Source of the DNA: Bryobacteraceae bacterium | GTDB lineage: Bacteria > Acidobacteriota > Terriglobia > Bryobacterales > Bryobacteraceae | Direction: 5' to 3' | Length of the DNA stretch: 55,492 nucleotides | Assembly (NCBI GenBank): GCA_947458745.1 | Contig: CANGYQ010000023.1 | Coordinates: forward strand, 1-55,492 | Shown: piece after piece, positions 7,154-17,514 of the stretch | Numbering within the stretch: position 1 is the first letter of the stretch | How the letters are laid out: each line of letters opens with the position of its first letter | Program-made: the position numbers and the translations under genes | Notes under the pieces: generated by a model | What the model was told of the DNA's origin: nothing | The model's input: the letters and a program-made list of their open reading frames with translations, nothing else | Databases searched by the model: none

Positions 7154-8695
7154 TCAGCGGGCCGCCCGCCGGCCCGTGGCCGCAAACGTCGGTTTCCGCG
7201 CGCCGGACTTGGCCGCCGGATGGCTCGGCAGTGCTTTCGATGGAGATTTGCGACCACTGGCGACGGCGGGCCGGGCCAGGGAACGGGAGCGGGTCATCCG
7301 GGTGGGCGCCACCCGAGTCACCACTGGAGCCAGCGAAACCGGGATCATCAGCATGGAGCCTTCCGCCAGCGTCTCCGCTGACCGGCCTTCATTCGCGGAA
7401 GCAATCGATTTCGGAGTCGTCCGGTAACGTTGGGCGATGGCCGTCAAATCCTCACCTGGCTTCACCCGATGGAGACGCCAGGACGCCCGCTGCATCGGTG
7501 GCACGGTCTCAATGGCGGCTGCCACCTGGGCGGCCGAACCCTTCGGTACCTTTACCTCAAAGCCAGCCGGCGCCAGCGACTTCAGCAGCGCCGGATTCAA
7601 ATCCCGGATGCCGGAAACCGGAATATCGGCGGCGTCGGCAATTAGGTCGAGATTGGTTTGCGTGTCCACGCGCAGCGAATCATATTCAATCGCCGGGTCC
7701 GGATCATCCAACTTGATGCCGTAATCGGCTGCGTTTTTGGTGATGATGGTCAACGCCAGAATGATCGGAACGTAGTTGGTGGTCTCTTTGGGAATTGCAT
7801 TGATGCGGCGCAGTTCCCAGTAATCCGCTGAACCGATCCGCTGCACCGCGCGATCCACGCAGCCGGGGCCACAGTTGTAGGCGGCGATGGCCAAATGCCA
7901 ATCGCCAAACTGCATGTAGAGATCTTTCAGGTGCCGGGCTGCCGCGCGCGTCGCCCTCTCCGGGTCCAGCCGCAGATCCACCAGATTGTTCTGTTCCAGG
8001 CCGTATTCCTTGCCCCGGAAAGCCACAAACTGCCACATGCCCGTGGCGGCCTTATTGGAAACCGCGCGCGGCATAAAGCCGGATTCCGCCTGCGCCAGGA
8101 AAATCAGCTCCTGCGGGACGCCTTCCTCCGCCAAAATGCGCTGGATCATCGGCCGGTAGCGATGGCTGCGGCGCCATCCGTTGATCAACGTGCCGCGCCC
8201 ACGCCCCGTCGTGAAGTAATTAATAAAGCTCAATACCGAATCGTTGGTTTCCAGCGGCAACTGCGAGGCCGTGGCACTGATCTGGTGCTGCACGAGACCC
8301 TTCAACTTCGGGTCCAAGGGGAAATTCAGTTCCCGAATTTCGTCCAGCGGGGACTTGTCGAAGGTGGCCACGGCCAGCGGGTCGCCTGACCCCAGCCGTT
8401 CTACGTCATAGCGATAGATCAGGTCAACAATCTCTTCCAGGCGCCGCTCCACGCGTGCCCGATTCGGAGCCGACACCGGCGTGCTCAGCAGAATTTCCAC
8501 CGCCCGGTCAAACGCTCGCCGCGCACCTTCCTGGTCCCCCTCCTGCAGCAGCCGCTTGCCCACCATTAGGCGATTCTGGGCGCTGGACAGCAGATCGTCC
8601 AGTTCCGTGGGGGCCACCTGGGCCATCGCCGTCGCGGCGGAGGTTAGCAACAGAAGAAAAGTGTGGCGAAAAGTAATCACTCGATTGCCCGTCAA
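7154..8695 (-). CDS. mltD: Membrane-bound lytic murein transglycosylase with LysM (MltD type)
   Basis: A 513-residue exported peptidoglycan hydrolase. It has an N-terminal signal segment (about 8-26, FRHTFLLLLTSAATAMAQ), a helical spacer with TPR-like character (about 30-100), an SLT catalytic domain with catalytic Glu204 in LIFLAQAESGF, the GMWQF motif and the AAYNCGPG motif. A LysM module near the C terminus begins HRVKPGEDLTAIAQRYRTTP. The tail is Arg/Lys/Ala rich. These enzymes cleave the MurNAc-GlcNAc bond to form 1,6-anhydro ends. The upstream Met at residue 1 and the Val at residue 6 are alternative starts. Confidence 0.88.
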   Translation of the reverse strand: MTGNRVITFRHTFLLLLTSAATAMAQVAPTELDDLLSSAQNRLMVGKRLLQEGDQEGARRAFDRAVEILLSTPVSAPNRARVERRLEEIVDLIYRYDVERLGSGDPLAVATFDKSPLDEIRELNFPLDPKLKGLVQHQISATASQLPLETNDSVLSFINYFTTGRGRGTLINGWRRSHRYRPMIQRILAEEGVPQELIFLAQAESGFMPRAVSNKAATGMWQFVAFRGKEYGLEQNNLVDLRLDPERATRAAARHLKDLYMQFGDWHLAIAAYNCGPGCVDRAVQRIGSADYWELRRINAIPKETTNYVPIILALTIITKNAADYGIKLDDPDPAIEYDSLRVDTQTNLDLIADAADIPVSGIRDLNPALLKSLAPAGFEVKVPKGSAAQVAAAIETVPPMQRASWRLHRVKPGEDLTAIAQRYRTTPKSIASANEGRSAETLAEGSMLMIPVSLAPVVTRVAPTRMTRSRSLARPAVASGRKSPSKALPSHPAAKSGARKPTFAATGRRAAR

Positions 8696-8942
8696 TCCTT
8701 TGTTTTCGTTTACATGACGAATCCCAAGGGTATATCAGACACATCGGGCGGGTCAAGGTGGAACAACAGGGTGAACCCCGGTGAAAAGCCAGCTTTCGAG
8801 GTGCTGACGGTGCTGTTCTGGGTGCCGCACCCCGCCGAATGCGGGCATTCACCCGAGGAAGCCGGGCAAATCATGACAATCCGGTGTCAATCCACTGAGA
8901 CTCTTGATGGCCTCCCGCCGCATCCTGCTACCCTTTGGATAG

Positions 8943-10568
<1,626 letters not shown>

Positions 10569-10696
10569 GTTCCAGCGGCCAGGCTGTGAATCCTGGCACC
10601 ACCACTAACCCGAGGCCGCGCCAAGTGCAGGGCAAAGCCGGGCAAGAGGCAAGGCTGGCACCGAGCTTTCCGCCTGCCCGGTGGTACGCTAGAAGT

Positions 10697-11866
10697 TTGG
10701 GCACTCTTTCACCGTCCTTAACGACTGATGTGATTGTGGTCGGCGCTGGTCTCAGTGGTGTCATCACCGCCTATCACTTGGCCCAACGTGGAATCCGAGT
10801 GGCGCTGATCGACCCGCGTCCGGCTTGCCCCAAATGGTTCAAGGCGGAGAAGATTGAGCCCGCCCAGGCCGACCTTTTTCGCCACTTCGGATTGATGGAT
10901 GCACTGCTCCCGCATTGCGCACCCATCAAAGCCGTCCTCGATTCGCGAGGTCCCCGTGTTCTGCAGGCCGTGCACTTGGAGCAGTACGGCATCGCCTACT
11001 ACGACATGGTGAACGTGGTGCGTGGGATCATGCCATCCAGTGTGGACTTCCGGCTGGATCAAGCCGTTGAGGCCGAAACGACGGACGATGTGCAGACGGT
11101 GAAGTTGGCCTCCGGTGCCATCGTCACCGGCCGCCTGCTGGTGATGGCCACTGGAGCGGGCGGCGAACTGGCCGCCAAACTGAAACTGGAGCGGGAAATG
11201 ATCCGCAAAGGCCACTCGGTGGCCTTCGGCTTCGATATCGCCCCGGCCCCCAACCGGCGCTTCGACTTCGATTCGATCACTTACTATCCGGACAGTGTCG
11301 ATTCCCAGTTGGCGTACTTGACTTTATTCCGTTTTCGGACCGTGATGCGGGCCAACCTGTTTTCATTCCGGCCGATGCTGGATGACTGGTCCCGCGCTTT
11401 CCTGAAGCAGCCCAAGGCGAAACTGCTGGAGGTGATGCCGCAGTTGCCGCGGCTGATCGGCGACTTCGAAATTCTGAGCAAACTCGAATCAGCCCGGATT
11501 GACCTTTACCGGTACATCGGGGCGCCGCGTCCGGGCCTGATCCCCGCCGCGGATTCCGGCCAAAATGTCTGCCCCACCACGGGCAGCGGCCTCACCAAGG
11601 TACTCACTGATTGCCTGGTACTTTGCGAGCGGATACCAGAGTGGCTCTCCACGCCCGGCATGTCGGCGGCCAAAACCGCGCAATGGCACCAGGATCCCCG
11701 GAAAGTGGCCTCAGACCGTAAGTCTCTCTCCGGAGCCGAGTACCAGCGCAGTTTTTCCACCGATACCAGTTGGCGCTGGCGTTTCCACCGCCAGCGCGCT
11801 TACTTCGATATGTGGCGATCCGGCGGCGCCGAAGCCCGGATGTTCACCAAAAAGCTCACCGCCTGA
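10697..11866 (+). CDS. FAD-dependent oxidoreductase (monooxygenase/halogenase-like)
   Basis: A 389-residue flavoprotein with an N-terminal GxGxxG Rossmann motif (VIVVGAGLSGVITAYHLAQRG), an acidic FAD-ribose position (ALIDPRP), a mid-protein VMATGAGGEL loop and a second FAD region near APRPGLIPAADSGQ. The start is placed at TTG 10697, the last plausible start before the Rossmann strand; the frame is open upstream into thiC but there it is only shadow sequence. The substrate cannot be told. The 3' end overlaps the end of the convergent methyltransferase gene by 67 bases. It belongs to a stretch of tailoring-type enzymes (10.7-14.9 kb). Confidence 0.7.
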   Translation: MGTLSPSLTTDVIVVGAGLSGVITAYHLAQRGIRVALIDPRPACPKWFKAEKIEPAQADLFRHFGLMDALLPHCAPIKAVLDSRGPRVLQAVHLEQYGIAYYDMVNVVRGIMPSSVDFRLDQAVEAETTDDVQTVKLASGAIVTGRLLVMATGAGGELAAKLKLEREMIRKGHSVAFGFDIAPAPNRRFDFDSITYYPDSVDSQLAYLTLFRFRTVMRANLFSFRPMLDDWSRAFLKQPKAKLLEVMPQLPRLIGDFEILSKLESARIDLYRYIGAPRPGLIPAADSGQNVCPTTGSGLTKVLTDCLVLCERIPEWLSTPGMSAAKTAQWHQDPRKVASDRKSLSGAEYQRSFSTDTSWRWRFHRQRAYFDMWRSGGAEARMFTKKLTA

Positions 11867-12585
11867 GGGCCTTCGCGCCAGTACTCGATCAGCTCCAGGT
11901 GCGGGTTGGCCTCCAGCCATTCGCGGCACGCCCGCTGCTCACCATGGTCGGGATTGCCCTGAAAGCGGAACCAATCGTGAAAGATCAGTACCGTGCCCTG
12001 TCCCACGATGTCGGTCAAAAAGTTCAGCACCGGCACGGTGGATTCATACAAGTCACAATCGATCATGGCCATCGCCACGCGGCGCAGGCCGTGTTGAGCC
12101 TTCACCTGCGGTGTCAGCGACCGGTCGTAGAATCCCCGCACCGTGATCACGTCGGCCAAGTTCACCCCCTGGCGCTGGATGTTGGACCGGAACCCTTCTT
12201 CGCTACATTGATAGGCTCCCGTGCCATAATCCACCTGCTTGTCGTCGCTTTCCGGCAAGCCCTCAAACGAATCGAAGGCAAAGAAGCGCGGTTTTGAGTC
12301 CCGCCAGCGCGCGTATTCCAGCGTCACGTTGGTGGTCACCTGAATGTGGCGGCGCCGGTTGCCTTGAATGGCCTGATAGGCCCGCGCGAACGAGGCCCCC
12401 TCATAGACCCCAAACTCCAGGTAGTCGCCCTCCACCTGATTCCAGGTGATGAAGGAGGCACCGGTGTGCACGCAGCCATGCTCGCCCACAAAGTTGCCAT
12501 CTTCGGGCTCGGGCAAAATCACCAGACGCCCCAAGGCCTTTCTGAATGGGTTGAGCATGCCCCGCAGGGCCTTTTTTAATGACAT
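11800..12585 (-). CDS. TylF/MycF-type SAM-dependent O-methyltransferase
   Basis: A 261-residue protein from ATG 12585 (MSLKKALRGMLNPFRKALG); a GTG at 12624 would add 13 residues. The SAM-binding strand is GDYLEFGVYEGASFARAYQAI. FAFDSFEGLPE and AMIDCDLYESTVPVL are typical TylF-family blocks in which the aspartates bind Mg2+. IFHDWFRFQGNPDHGEQRA closes the fold. Members methylate sugar or macrolide hydroxyls and also occur in cell-surface glycan clusters. With the neighbouring deacetylase and acetyltransferase, a glycan role is a reasonable inference. The gene converges on the flavoprotein gene with a 67-base overlap of the coding ends. Confidence 0.8.
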   Translation of the reverse strand: MSLKKALRGMLNPFRKALGRLVILPEPEDGNFVGEHGCVHTGASFITWNQVEGDYLEFGVYEGASFARAYQAIQGNRRRHIQVTTNVTLEYARWRDSKPRFFAFDSFEGLPESDDKQVDYGTGAYQCSEEGFRSNIQRQGVNLADVITVRGFYDRSLTPQVKAQHGLRRVAMAMIDCDLYESTVPVLNFLTDIVGQGTVLIFHDWFRFQGNPDHGEQRACREWLEANPHLELIEYWREGPQAVSFLVNIRASAPPDRHISK

Positions 12586-12770
12586 AGATCTGGAGAATCG
12601 CCCGTCCGCCGGGTGCCCCGGCACTTAATAGCATCCATATGGCAGCCTAACATCCTATCGAAGCCCACAGGTGTAACCCGAGATGAGGCGTCGGCCCATC
12701 GGTACCAGGGACTGCGGCGCGGGCCGATGAGGCTGGGGCTGTGCTAGCTTGTTGTGGGAAAGTCAATCCA

Positions 12771-13832
12771 ATGGGAAACCAAGCCAAAATGGACATCTCC
12801 AGGAAAGATCGGCTGGCTCGCCTTTTGGCGATGCTGGGGATCACCCGGGCGATGGAGTTTGCCCGCAAGAAGCGATGCCTGCTGGTGCTGGCCTACCATC
12901 GCATCGGCGACCCGGCAACGGCCAAGTACGACTCGGCGTTGTATGAGTCCACCGCCGAAGCGTTTTCAGAACAAGTGCAACTGCTCCAGCGGCTCTACCA
13001 TGTAGTTTCGCTGGCTGAGGCCACGGAACTGATCCTGCGCCCGTCGCGTTTGCGCCACCGGCACGTGCTGCTCACCTTTGACGACGGCTACCGCGACAAT
13101 CACGATCTCGCGCTGCCGGTGCTGAAGGCTCACCGGGCCACGGCGGTGTTCTTTCTGCCGACGTCGTTCATCGGTACCAACCGTATTCCCTGGTGGGATC
13201 AACTGGCCGACTTGGTGCTGCGATCTACCCGGGAAGTAATCCACCTGAATTATCCAGAGCGCCTCACGTTTTCCCTGCCAGGCAATCAGCGCCGCGTCAT
13301 CCGCTCCTTAATCGGGGTCTATAAGTCTGACGCGATGAAGGATCCGGCGCGGTTCTGGGCGGATGTCGCCAACGCCACCGGGGTTGAGCATCGCGAGGCC
13401 GTCGAGGAGCGTCAGTTCATGACGTGGGACGAGGCGCGCCACATGGTGAAGTCTGGCATGGACATCGGCTCCCACACTCACAGCCATGAACTGCTGGCCA
13501 AACAGACGCGGGAGCAACAGATGTGGGAGTGTTCGGAGTCCAAACGCATCATCCATCAGGAACTTGGAGTGCAGGTTGACTCCATGGCCTACCCGGTGGG
13601 AGTGCCGAGCTGCTTTTCCCAGGTTTCGGTGGAATGTCTCCAGCAGACTGGATACCGTACCGCGTTCTCCTACCTGGGCGGGGCCAACTTGCCCGAGCAA
13701 ATTCAACCTTTTAGCGTTCAGCGGGTGGGCGTCGACCACATGCACGTGGACCAGTTCCGCCTGCGCAAGGCTATTTTCGCGATGGGTCTCCACCCGGAGA
13801 AGTCGCATTTCAGCGGTGTGCGTGCCGGTTGA
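12771..13832 (+). CDS. Polysaccharide deacetylase (NodB) family protein
   Basis: A 353-residue carbohydrate esterase family 4 protein. Start is ATG 12771, after gggaaa about 10 bases upstream; ATG 12789 is an alternative. NodB motif 1 is LLTFDDGYRDNHDLALPVL, the metal-binding histidines are in DIGSHTHSHELL, and the AYPVG motif is in SMAYPVGVPS. An early LVLAYHRIG strand is also typical. Such enzymes remove N-acetyl groups from GlcNAc polymers or from nascent exopolysaccharide. The next gene overlaps its stop, so the pair is probably translated together. Confidence 0.88.
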   Translation: MGNQAKMDISRKDRLARLLAMLGITRAMEFARKKRCLLVLAYHRIGDPATAKYDSALYESTAEAFSEQVQLLQRLYHVVSLAEATELILRPSRLRHRHVLLTFDDGYRDNHDLALPVLKAHRATAVFFLPTSFIGTNRIPWWDQLADLVLRSTREVIHLNYPERLTFSLPGNQRRVIRSLIGVYKSDAMKDPARFWADVANATGVEHREAVEERQFMTWDEARHMVKSGMDIGSHTHSHELLAKQTREQQMWECSESKRIIHQELGVQVDSMAYPVGVPSCFSQVSVECLQQTGYRTAFSYLGGANLPEQIQPFSVQRVGVDHMHVDQFRLRKAIFAMGLHPEKSHFSGVRAG

Positions 13833-14943
13833 TCGAGCGGCCGTGCGTACCCATAGCTGGACCGATTGGCCGCGGCTGGCCGGCCTCTGGCAGTCGCTGG
13901 CCGAGGCCGACACAGCTGGCAGCTACTTTCTGACGGCCCCTTGGATCGAGTCCTGGCTGGAGATTTTCGGTCCTTCCCTTCAGCCCACAATCTTGACGTT
14001 TCACGACCCGGCGGGGGAGGCCGCGGGGGCCGCCCTGCTGGTGGCACGGCGCAGCGGACCGTTGGGATTTGGTATTGCCACTTGGCATCTGGGGGCGGCC
14101 GGGGAAAATGTGGACGACGAGGTGGTAAGCGAGTATTCAGGTTTGCTTTGCCGCCCCGGCATGGAACAAGCCGTCGCGGATGCCTTTGCGGCTCATTGTA
14201 AGGGCGGCCCCTGGGACCAGTTGGCGGCCCGCTTCCTGCGCGCGGCGGATTCCACCACCGCCCTGCTGCAAGCGGATCTGGGTAACGTGGTGATCGAGGT
14301 CAAGCAGGAGCCGGACTACTTTGTCGATCTCCGCAGCTTTGATTCGATCGACGGCTACCTCCAGCAACTCTCGCGCAACACGCGGGACCAGATCCGCCGC
14401 AGCAGCCGGCTCTACCAGGACCGGGCTCCGCTGTCGGTCTCGGCGGCAGGTACCATTGAGCAGGCACTTGGTCACCTGGATCAACTGGCCACCCTTCATC
14501 AGGCCACTTGGACCGGGCGCGGCGAGCCGGGCGCTTTCGCTTCCGCTAAATTCACCGCCTTCCACCGCGGCCTGATCGAGCGCACCTTCGACACACCCGG
14601 CGTCCAACTACTGCGCGTTACCTGCGGCGATCAGCTAGTGGCGGTGATCTACAACTTCCTCTACCAGGGCCGCGCCCTGTTCTACCAGAGCGGCCTGGCT
14701 TACGAGGCGGACAACCGGATCAAACCCGGCCTGGTGGCCCATACCCTGGCTGCCGATTACTGCCGCCAGCAGGGTCTGGTGGAGTATGACTTTCTCGCGG
14801 GCGACAGCCAGTACAAGCGTTCGCTCTCCACCGGGCAGCGCATGCAGTTCTCCGTCTTGGCGCGCCGCCAGAACCTCAAGCAAGCGGCACGCGATTGGGT
14901 CCGGAAGCTGCGGCGCAAGCTGCGCGCCCCCAAAGCCGCTTGA
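13822..14943 (+). CDS. CelD/BcsL-type GNAT acetyltransferase (FemAB-like)
   Basis: A 373-residue protein with the Acetyltransf_6/CelD layout: an N-terminal GNAT-like lobe (TAGSYFLTAPWIESWLEIF) and a C-terminal acetyltransferase lobe containing LSRNTRDQIRRSSRLY, ALFYQSGLAYEADNRIKPGLVAH and LVEYDFLAGDSQYKRSLST. Starts are GTG 13816, 13822 or 13843; the first two overlap the deacetylase stop (13832), which suggests translational coupling. Members are linked with exopolysaccharide production and modification. Together with the deacetylase this looks like a glycan N-substitution pair (remove acetyl, add acyl), which is an inference from order and families. Confidence 0.75.
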   Translation: MPVDRAAVRTHSWTDWPRLAGLWQSLAEADTAGSYFLTAPWIESWLEIFGPSLQPTILTFHDPAGEAAGAALLVARRSGPLGFGIATWHLGAAGENVDDEVVSEYSGLLCRPGMEQAVADAFAAHCKGGPWDQLAARFLRAADSTTALLQADLGNVVIEVKQEPDYFVDLRSFDSIDGYLQQLSRNTRDQIRRSSRLYQDRAPLSVSAAGTIEQALGHLDQLATLHQATWTGRGEPGAFASAKFTAFHRGLIERTFDTPGVQLLRVTCGDQLVAVIYNFLYQGRALFYQSGLAYEADNRIKPGLVAHTLAADYCRQQGLVEYDFLAGDSQYKRSLSTGQRMQFSVLARRQNLKQAARDWVRKLRRKLRAPKAA

Positions 14944-15068
14944 AGCCGTTCGGCACGGCGTTGCCCTCCTTCCGCGCGCACGGCTTTCCCCAGGCAGCCG
15001 GGGCCAACCGAGACGTTTTCGGGATGTGACCGGCGCAGCCCCATACTTCATCGGTGTAGGCTGGAGTG

Positions 15069-15935
15069 ATGGCGAGTTTGGTAACCCTCGGAGCGGCCCC
15101 ACAGCTTGATCCCGCCGTTCTTCAGGCAAAGGAACAAAAGCTGTTTGACGTGCTGCGTGGCTTGGGCCGCGTGATTGTGGCCTATTCCGGCGGCACGGAT
15201 TCGGCCTATCTGGCTTGGGCGGCGGAAAGGGTACTGGGCGGCGATTCGGTGGCCATCACCGCCGATTCGGCCTCCATCCCGGAATCGCACAAGCGCGACG
15301 CCATCGACTTCGCCATCGAAGTCGGCTTCCGGCACGAGATGGTGCCCACGTTCGAGTTTGAAAACCCGGCCTACGTCGCCAACAACCCGGACCGCTGCTT
15401 CCACTGCAAGGACGAACTGTTCCGCGTGCTGGAGAAGGTGGGTGAGGAGCGCGGCATCCCGCACATCATCTACGGCGTCAACGTGGACGACCTGGGCGAC
15501 TACCGCCCCGGCCAGCATGCCGCGAAGCTCCATGAAGTCAAAGCGCCGCTGGTCGAAGCCGGACTCCGCAAAGTCGAGATCCGGGAGCTATCGAAGCGCG
15601 CCGGCCTGTCGGTCTGGGATCGCCCAGCGGCCGCCTGCCTGTCGAGCCGCATCCCCTACGGCACCGAAGTGACGCCGGAACGCATCAAGACCATCGAAGC
15701 CGGTGAAGAAGAGATCAAGGCCCTCGGCTTCCGCGTCTTCCGCGTCCGCTTCCATGGCGAAATCGTGCGCCTGGAGTTCGGCAAGCAGGAATTAGCCCGG
15801 GCGCTGAACCCGGAACTCGCTTCTCAGTTTGTGGCGATCTTCAAGCCGCTGGGCTTCAAGTACGTCACCGTCGATCTGGAAGGCTACCGTCAGGGCTCAC
15901 TGAACGAAGTGCTGGAGTTGGCCCAGGTGAACTGA
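15069..15935 (+). CDS. larE: LarE-type ATP-dependent sacrificial sulfur transferase
   Basis: A 288-residue PP-loop pyrophosphatase. The P-loop is YSGGTDS (about 39-45). CFHCKDELF follows, and Cys190 in PAAACLSSRIPYGTEVT matches the cysteine whose sulfur LarE donates when it builds the nickel-pincer nucleotide of lactate racemase. GTG 15066 directly precedes ATG 15069. Neither larB nor larC is nearby, so either they are elsewhere or the enzyme serves another sulfur-transfer role. The stop codon overlaps the next start as TGATG. Confidence 0.88.
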   Translation: MASLVTLGAAPQLDPAVLQAKEQKLFDVLRGLGRVIVAYSGGTDSAYLAWAAERVLGGDSVAITADSASIPESHKRDAIDFAIEVGFRHEMVPTFEFENPAYVANNPDRCFHCKDELFRVLEKVGEERGIPHIIYGVNVDDLGDYRPGQHAAKLHEVKAPLVEAGLRKVEIRELSKRAGLSVWDRPAAACLSSRIPYGTEVTPERIKTIEAGEEEIKALGFRVFRVRFHGEIVRLEFGKQELARALNPELASQFVAIFKPLGFKYVTVDLEGYRQGSLNEVLELAQVN

Positions 15936-16438
15936 TGCCGGATGCCCGTGGCATACTCAGCCTGCTTGCCCAGCTGTTTCAAGAAAACGGCTTGGAAGCC
16001 GTGATGCTGGGCAATGCCGGGGCAGCGCTGCAGGGTGCGCCCGTCACCACGGTGGATGTGGACTTCATGTTCCGGCCCACGCGGGCAAACGTCCATAAAC
16101 TGAAAAAGATCGCCAAGGCGCTCGACGCCACCATCTTCCGCCCGTTCTACCCGATCTCCGGACTTTACCGTCTGTCGCGCGAATCTGACTTGCTGCAAGT
16201 AGATTTCATGGTCCGGGCCGATGGCGTGCGGTCGTTTGAAGGGTTGCGCGCCCGATCGAGCCGGTTCGATTTCGACGGTGCCTCACTCCTGGTTGCCTCG
16301 CTTGAGGATATTATCAAGAGTAAAGAAGCCGCCGGACGGCCTCGCGATTTGGCCGTAATGTATGTCCTCAAAGAAGCCGCCCAACAAAAAGCGCTCCGGA
16401 CGAAAAGAGCAGTTAGCCGCCCTGCGCCAAGCGACTGA
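15935..16438 (+). CDS. Nucleotidyltransferase-fold protein (MNT/AbiEii-like)
   Basis: A 167-residue protein beginning at the ATG that shares an A with the larE stop. It has a GNAGAAL loop (26-32) in the GS position, VDVDFMF (40-46) giving two metal-binding aspartates, and LLQVDFM as the third acidic strand. This is the minimal nucleotidyltransferase pattern of MNT/AbiEii-like antitoxins and toxins. The C-terminal KALRTKRAVSRPAPSD looks disordered and overlaps a separate small ORF in another frame. Overlap with larE suggests one transcript, although the functions do not obviously match. Confidence 0.75.
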   Translation: MPDARGILSLLAQLFQENGLEAVMLGNAGAALQGAPVTTVDVDFMFRPTRANVHKLKKIAKALDATIFRPFYPISGLYRLSRESDLLQVDFMVRADGVRSFEGLRARSSRFDFDGASLLVASLEDIIKSKEAAGRPRDLAVMYVLKEAAQQKALRTKRAVSRPAPSD

Positions 16439-16541
16439 TCTGGAGCTGATTGCCACCATCAACCGGTGGCTGGATACACCGCCCGACCGTCGAACCTTGT
16501 TTCTGCGGCGCAAGACCGGGCTCGTCGGTAGCGCGCTTTAG
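16362..16541 (+). CDS. Small ORF overlapping the nucleotidyltransferase 3' end
   Basis: A 59-residue ORF from ATG 16362 to TAG 16541 in a different frame from the nucleotidyltransferase, overlapping its last 77 bases. The product begins MSSKKPPNKKRSGRKEQ, a basic head, and continues into a regular amphipathic segment (AALRQATDLELIATINRWLD) and RRTLFLRRK. The leucine spacing and charge pattern look like a real folded small protein. Overlapping gene order behind a nucleotidyltransferase resembles two-gene toxin-antitoxin modules, but I recognise no family. Confidence 0.5.
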   Translation: MSSKKPPNKKRSGRKEQLAALRQATDLELIATINRWLDTPPDRRTLFLRRKTGLVGSAL

Positions 16542-16591
16542 CGGATCCCTCGCGCCATCTCAATCAGGCCGGAAAAACGGGCGGGAAGCCA

Positions 16592-17485
16592 TTAAGCCAG
16601 CAGTTGCTTCAGCGCTCCATCCAGCGTTGGGTAAGCAAACTCAAAACCCGCGGCTTGCGCCGCTGTCGGCAGCACCCGTTGGCTGCCCAGCAGCACTTCG
16701 GCCATCTCGCCATACAGCAACTTCAAAGCGAACCCAGGAATGGGGAAAATCGCCGGGCGATGCACGGCGGCCGCCAGTGAGTGCGTGAAGTCACTGTTGC
16801 GGACCGGGTTGGGGGCCGTGGCATTCACCGGACCCACCACCATGTTCTCGGCTGAATAGACCAACAACGACACCAGGTCATCCACGTGGATCCAGCTCAT
16901 CCACTGTTGCCCGCCGGCGATCACGCCTCCCACCCCTAGCTTGAACGGCAGTAGCATCTGTTTCAGGGCGCCGCCTTCCGGCCCCAGCACAATGCCGATC
17001 CGGAGGTTCACCACCTGAATGCCCGCCCGCTCCGCGCGATTGGCTTCCTCCTCCCACTCCTCACAGACCTCCGGCAGAAAGCCCTTGCCCGGCCTGGAGG
17101 CCTCGGTCAGTTGCTCATCGCCGCGGTCGCCGTAGAGGCCAATGGCGGAGGCGGAGATCAGCACCGCGGGCGGCTTCGCCAGGCGGCTCATCGTGTTCAC
17201 CAGACTGCGCGTGCCCATCACGCGGCTCTCGCGGATCTGGCGCTTCACCTCCGGTGTCCACCGCTGCGCGACCGGTTCCCCGGCCAAATGCACCACGATA
17301 TCGACATCGCGAAAGGGCTCCGACGCCGGGGGGGCGTTGAAGTCCCAGTAGTATTGGCCGACGTGGCGCAGCGGCGACGGCCGTACCTTGCGGGTAAAGT
17401 AGCCGACGGTGTGCTGCCGCTTCAAAAGCTGAGCGATCAGCCGGTTTCCGATGAAGCCTGTGGCTCCGGTGAGGAGAAAGTTCAT
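16592..17485 (-). CDS. TIGR01777-family NAD(P)-binding epimerase
   Basis: A 297-residue atypical SDR. It opens with MNFLLTGATGFIGNRLIAQL (GxxGxxG). HLAGEPVAQRW, SASAIGLYGDRGDEQLTE (YGD in place of the usual YxxxK) and GKGFLPEVCEEWEEEA are the diagnostic blocks of the YfcH/TIGR01777 family. The C-terminal DUF1731-like part contains LYGEMAEVLLGSQRVLP. The enzymatic reaction of this family is not established. The photolyase gene lies just upstream on the same strand (29 bases), so the two may be cotranscribed. Confidence 0.88.
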   Translation of the reverse strand: MNFLLTGATGFIGNRLIAQLLKRQHTVGYFTRKVRPSPLRHVGQYYWDFNAPPASEPFRDVDIVVHLAGEPVAQRWTPEVKRQIRESRVMGTRSLVNTMSRLAKPPAVLISASAIGLYGDRGDEQLTEASRPGKGFLPEVCEEWEEEANRAERAGIQVVNLRIGIVLGPEGGALKQMLLPFKLGVGGVIAGGQQWMSWIHVDDLVSLLVYSAENMVVGPVNATAPNPVRNSDFTHSLAAAVHRPAIFPIPGFALKLLYGEMAEVLLGSQRVLPTAAQAAGFEFAYPTLDGALKQLLA

Positions 17486-17514
17486 GGACGCCTCTTAGTC
17501 TACGGGTAAATCAA

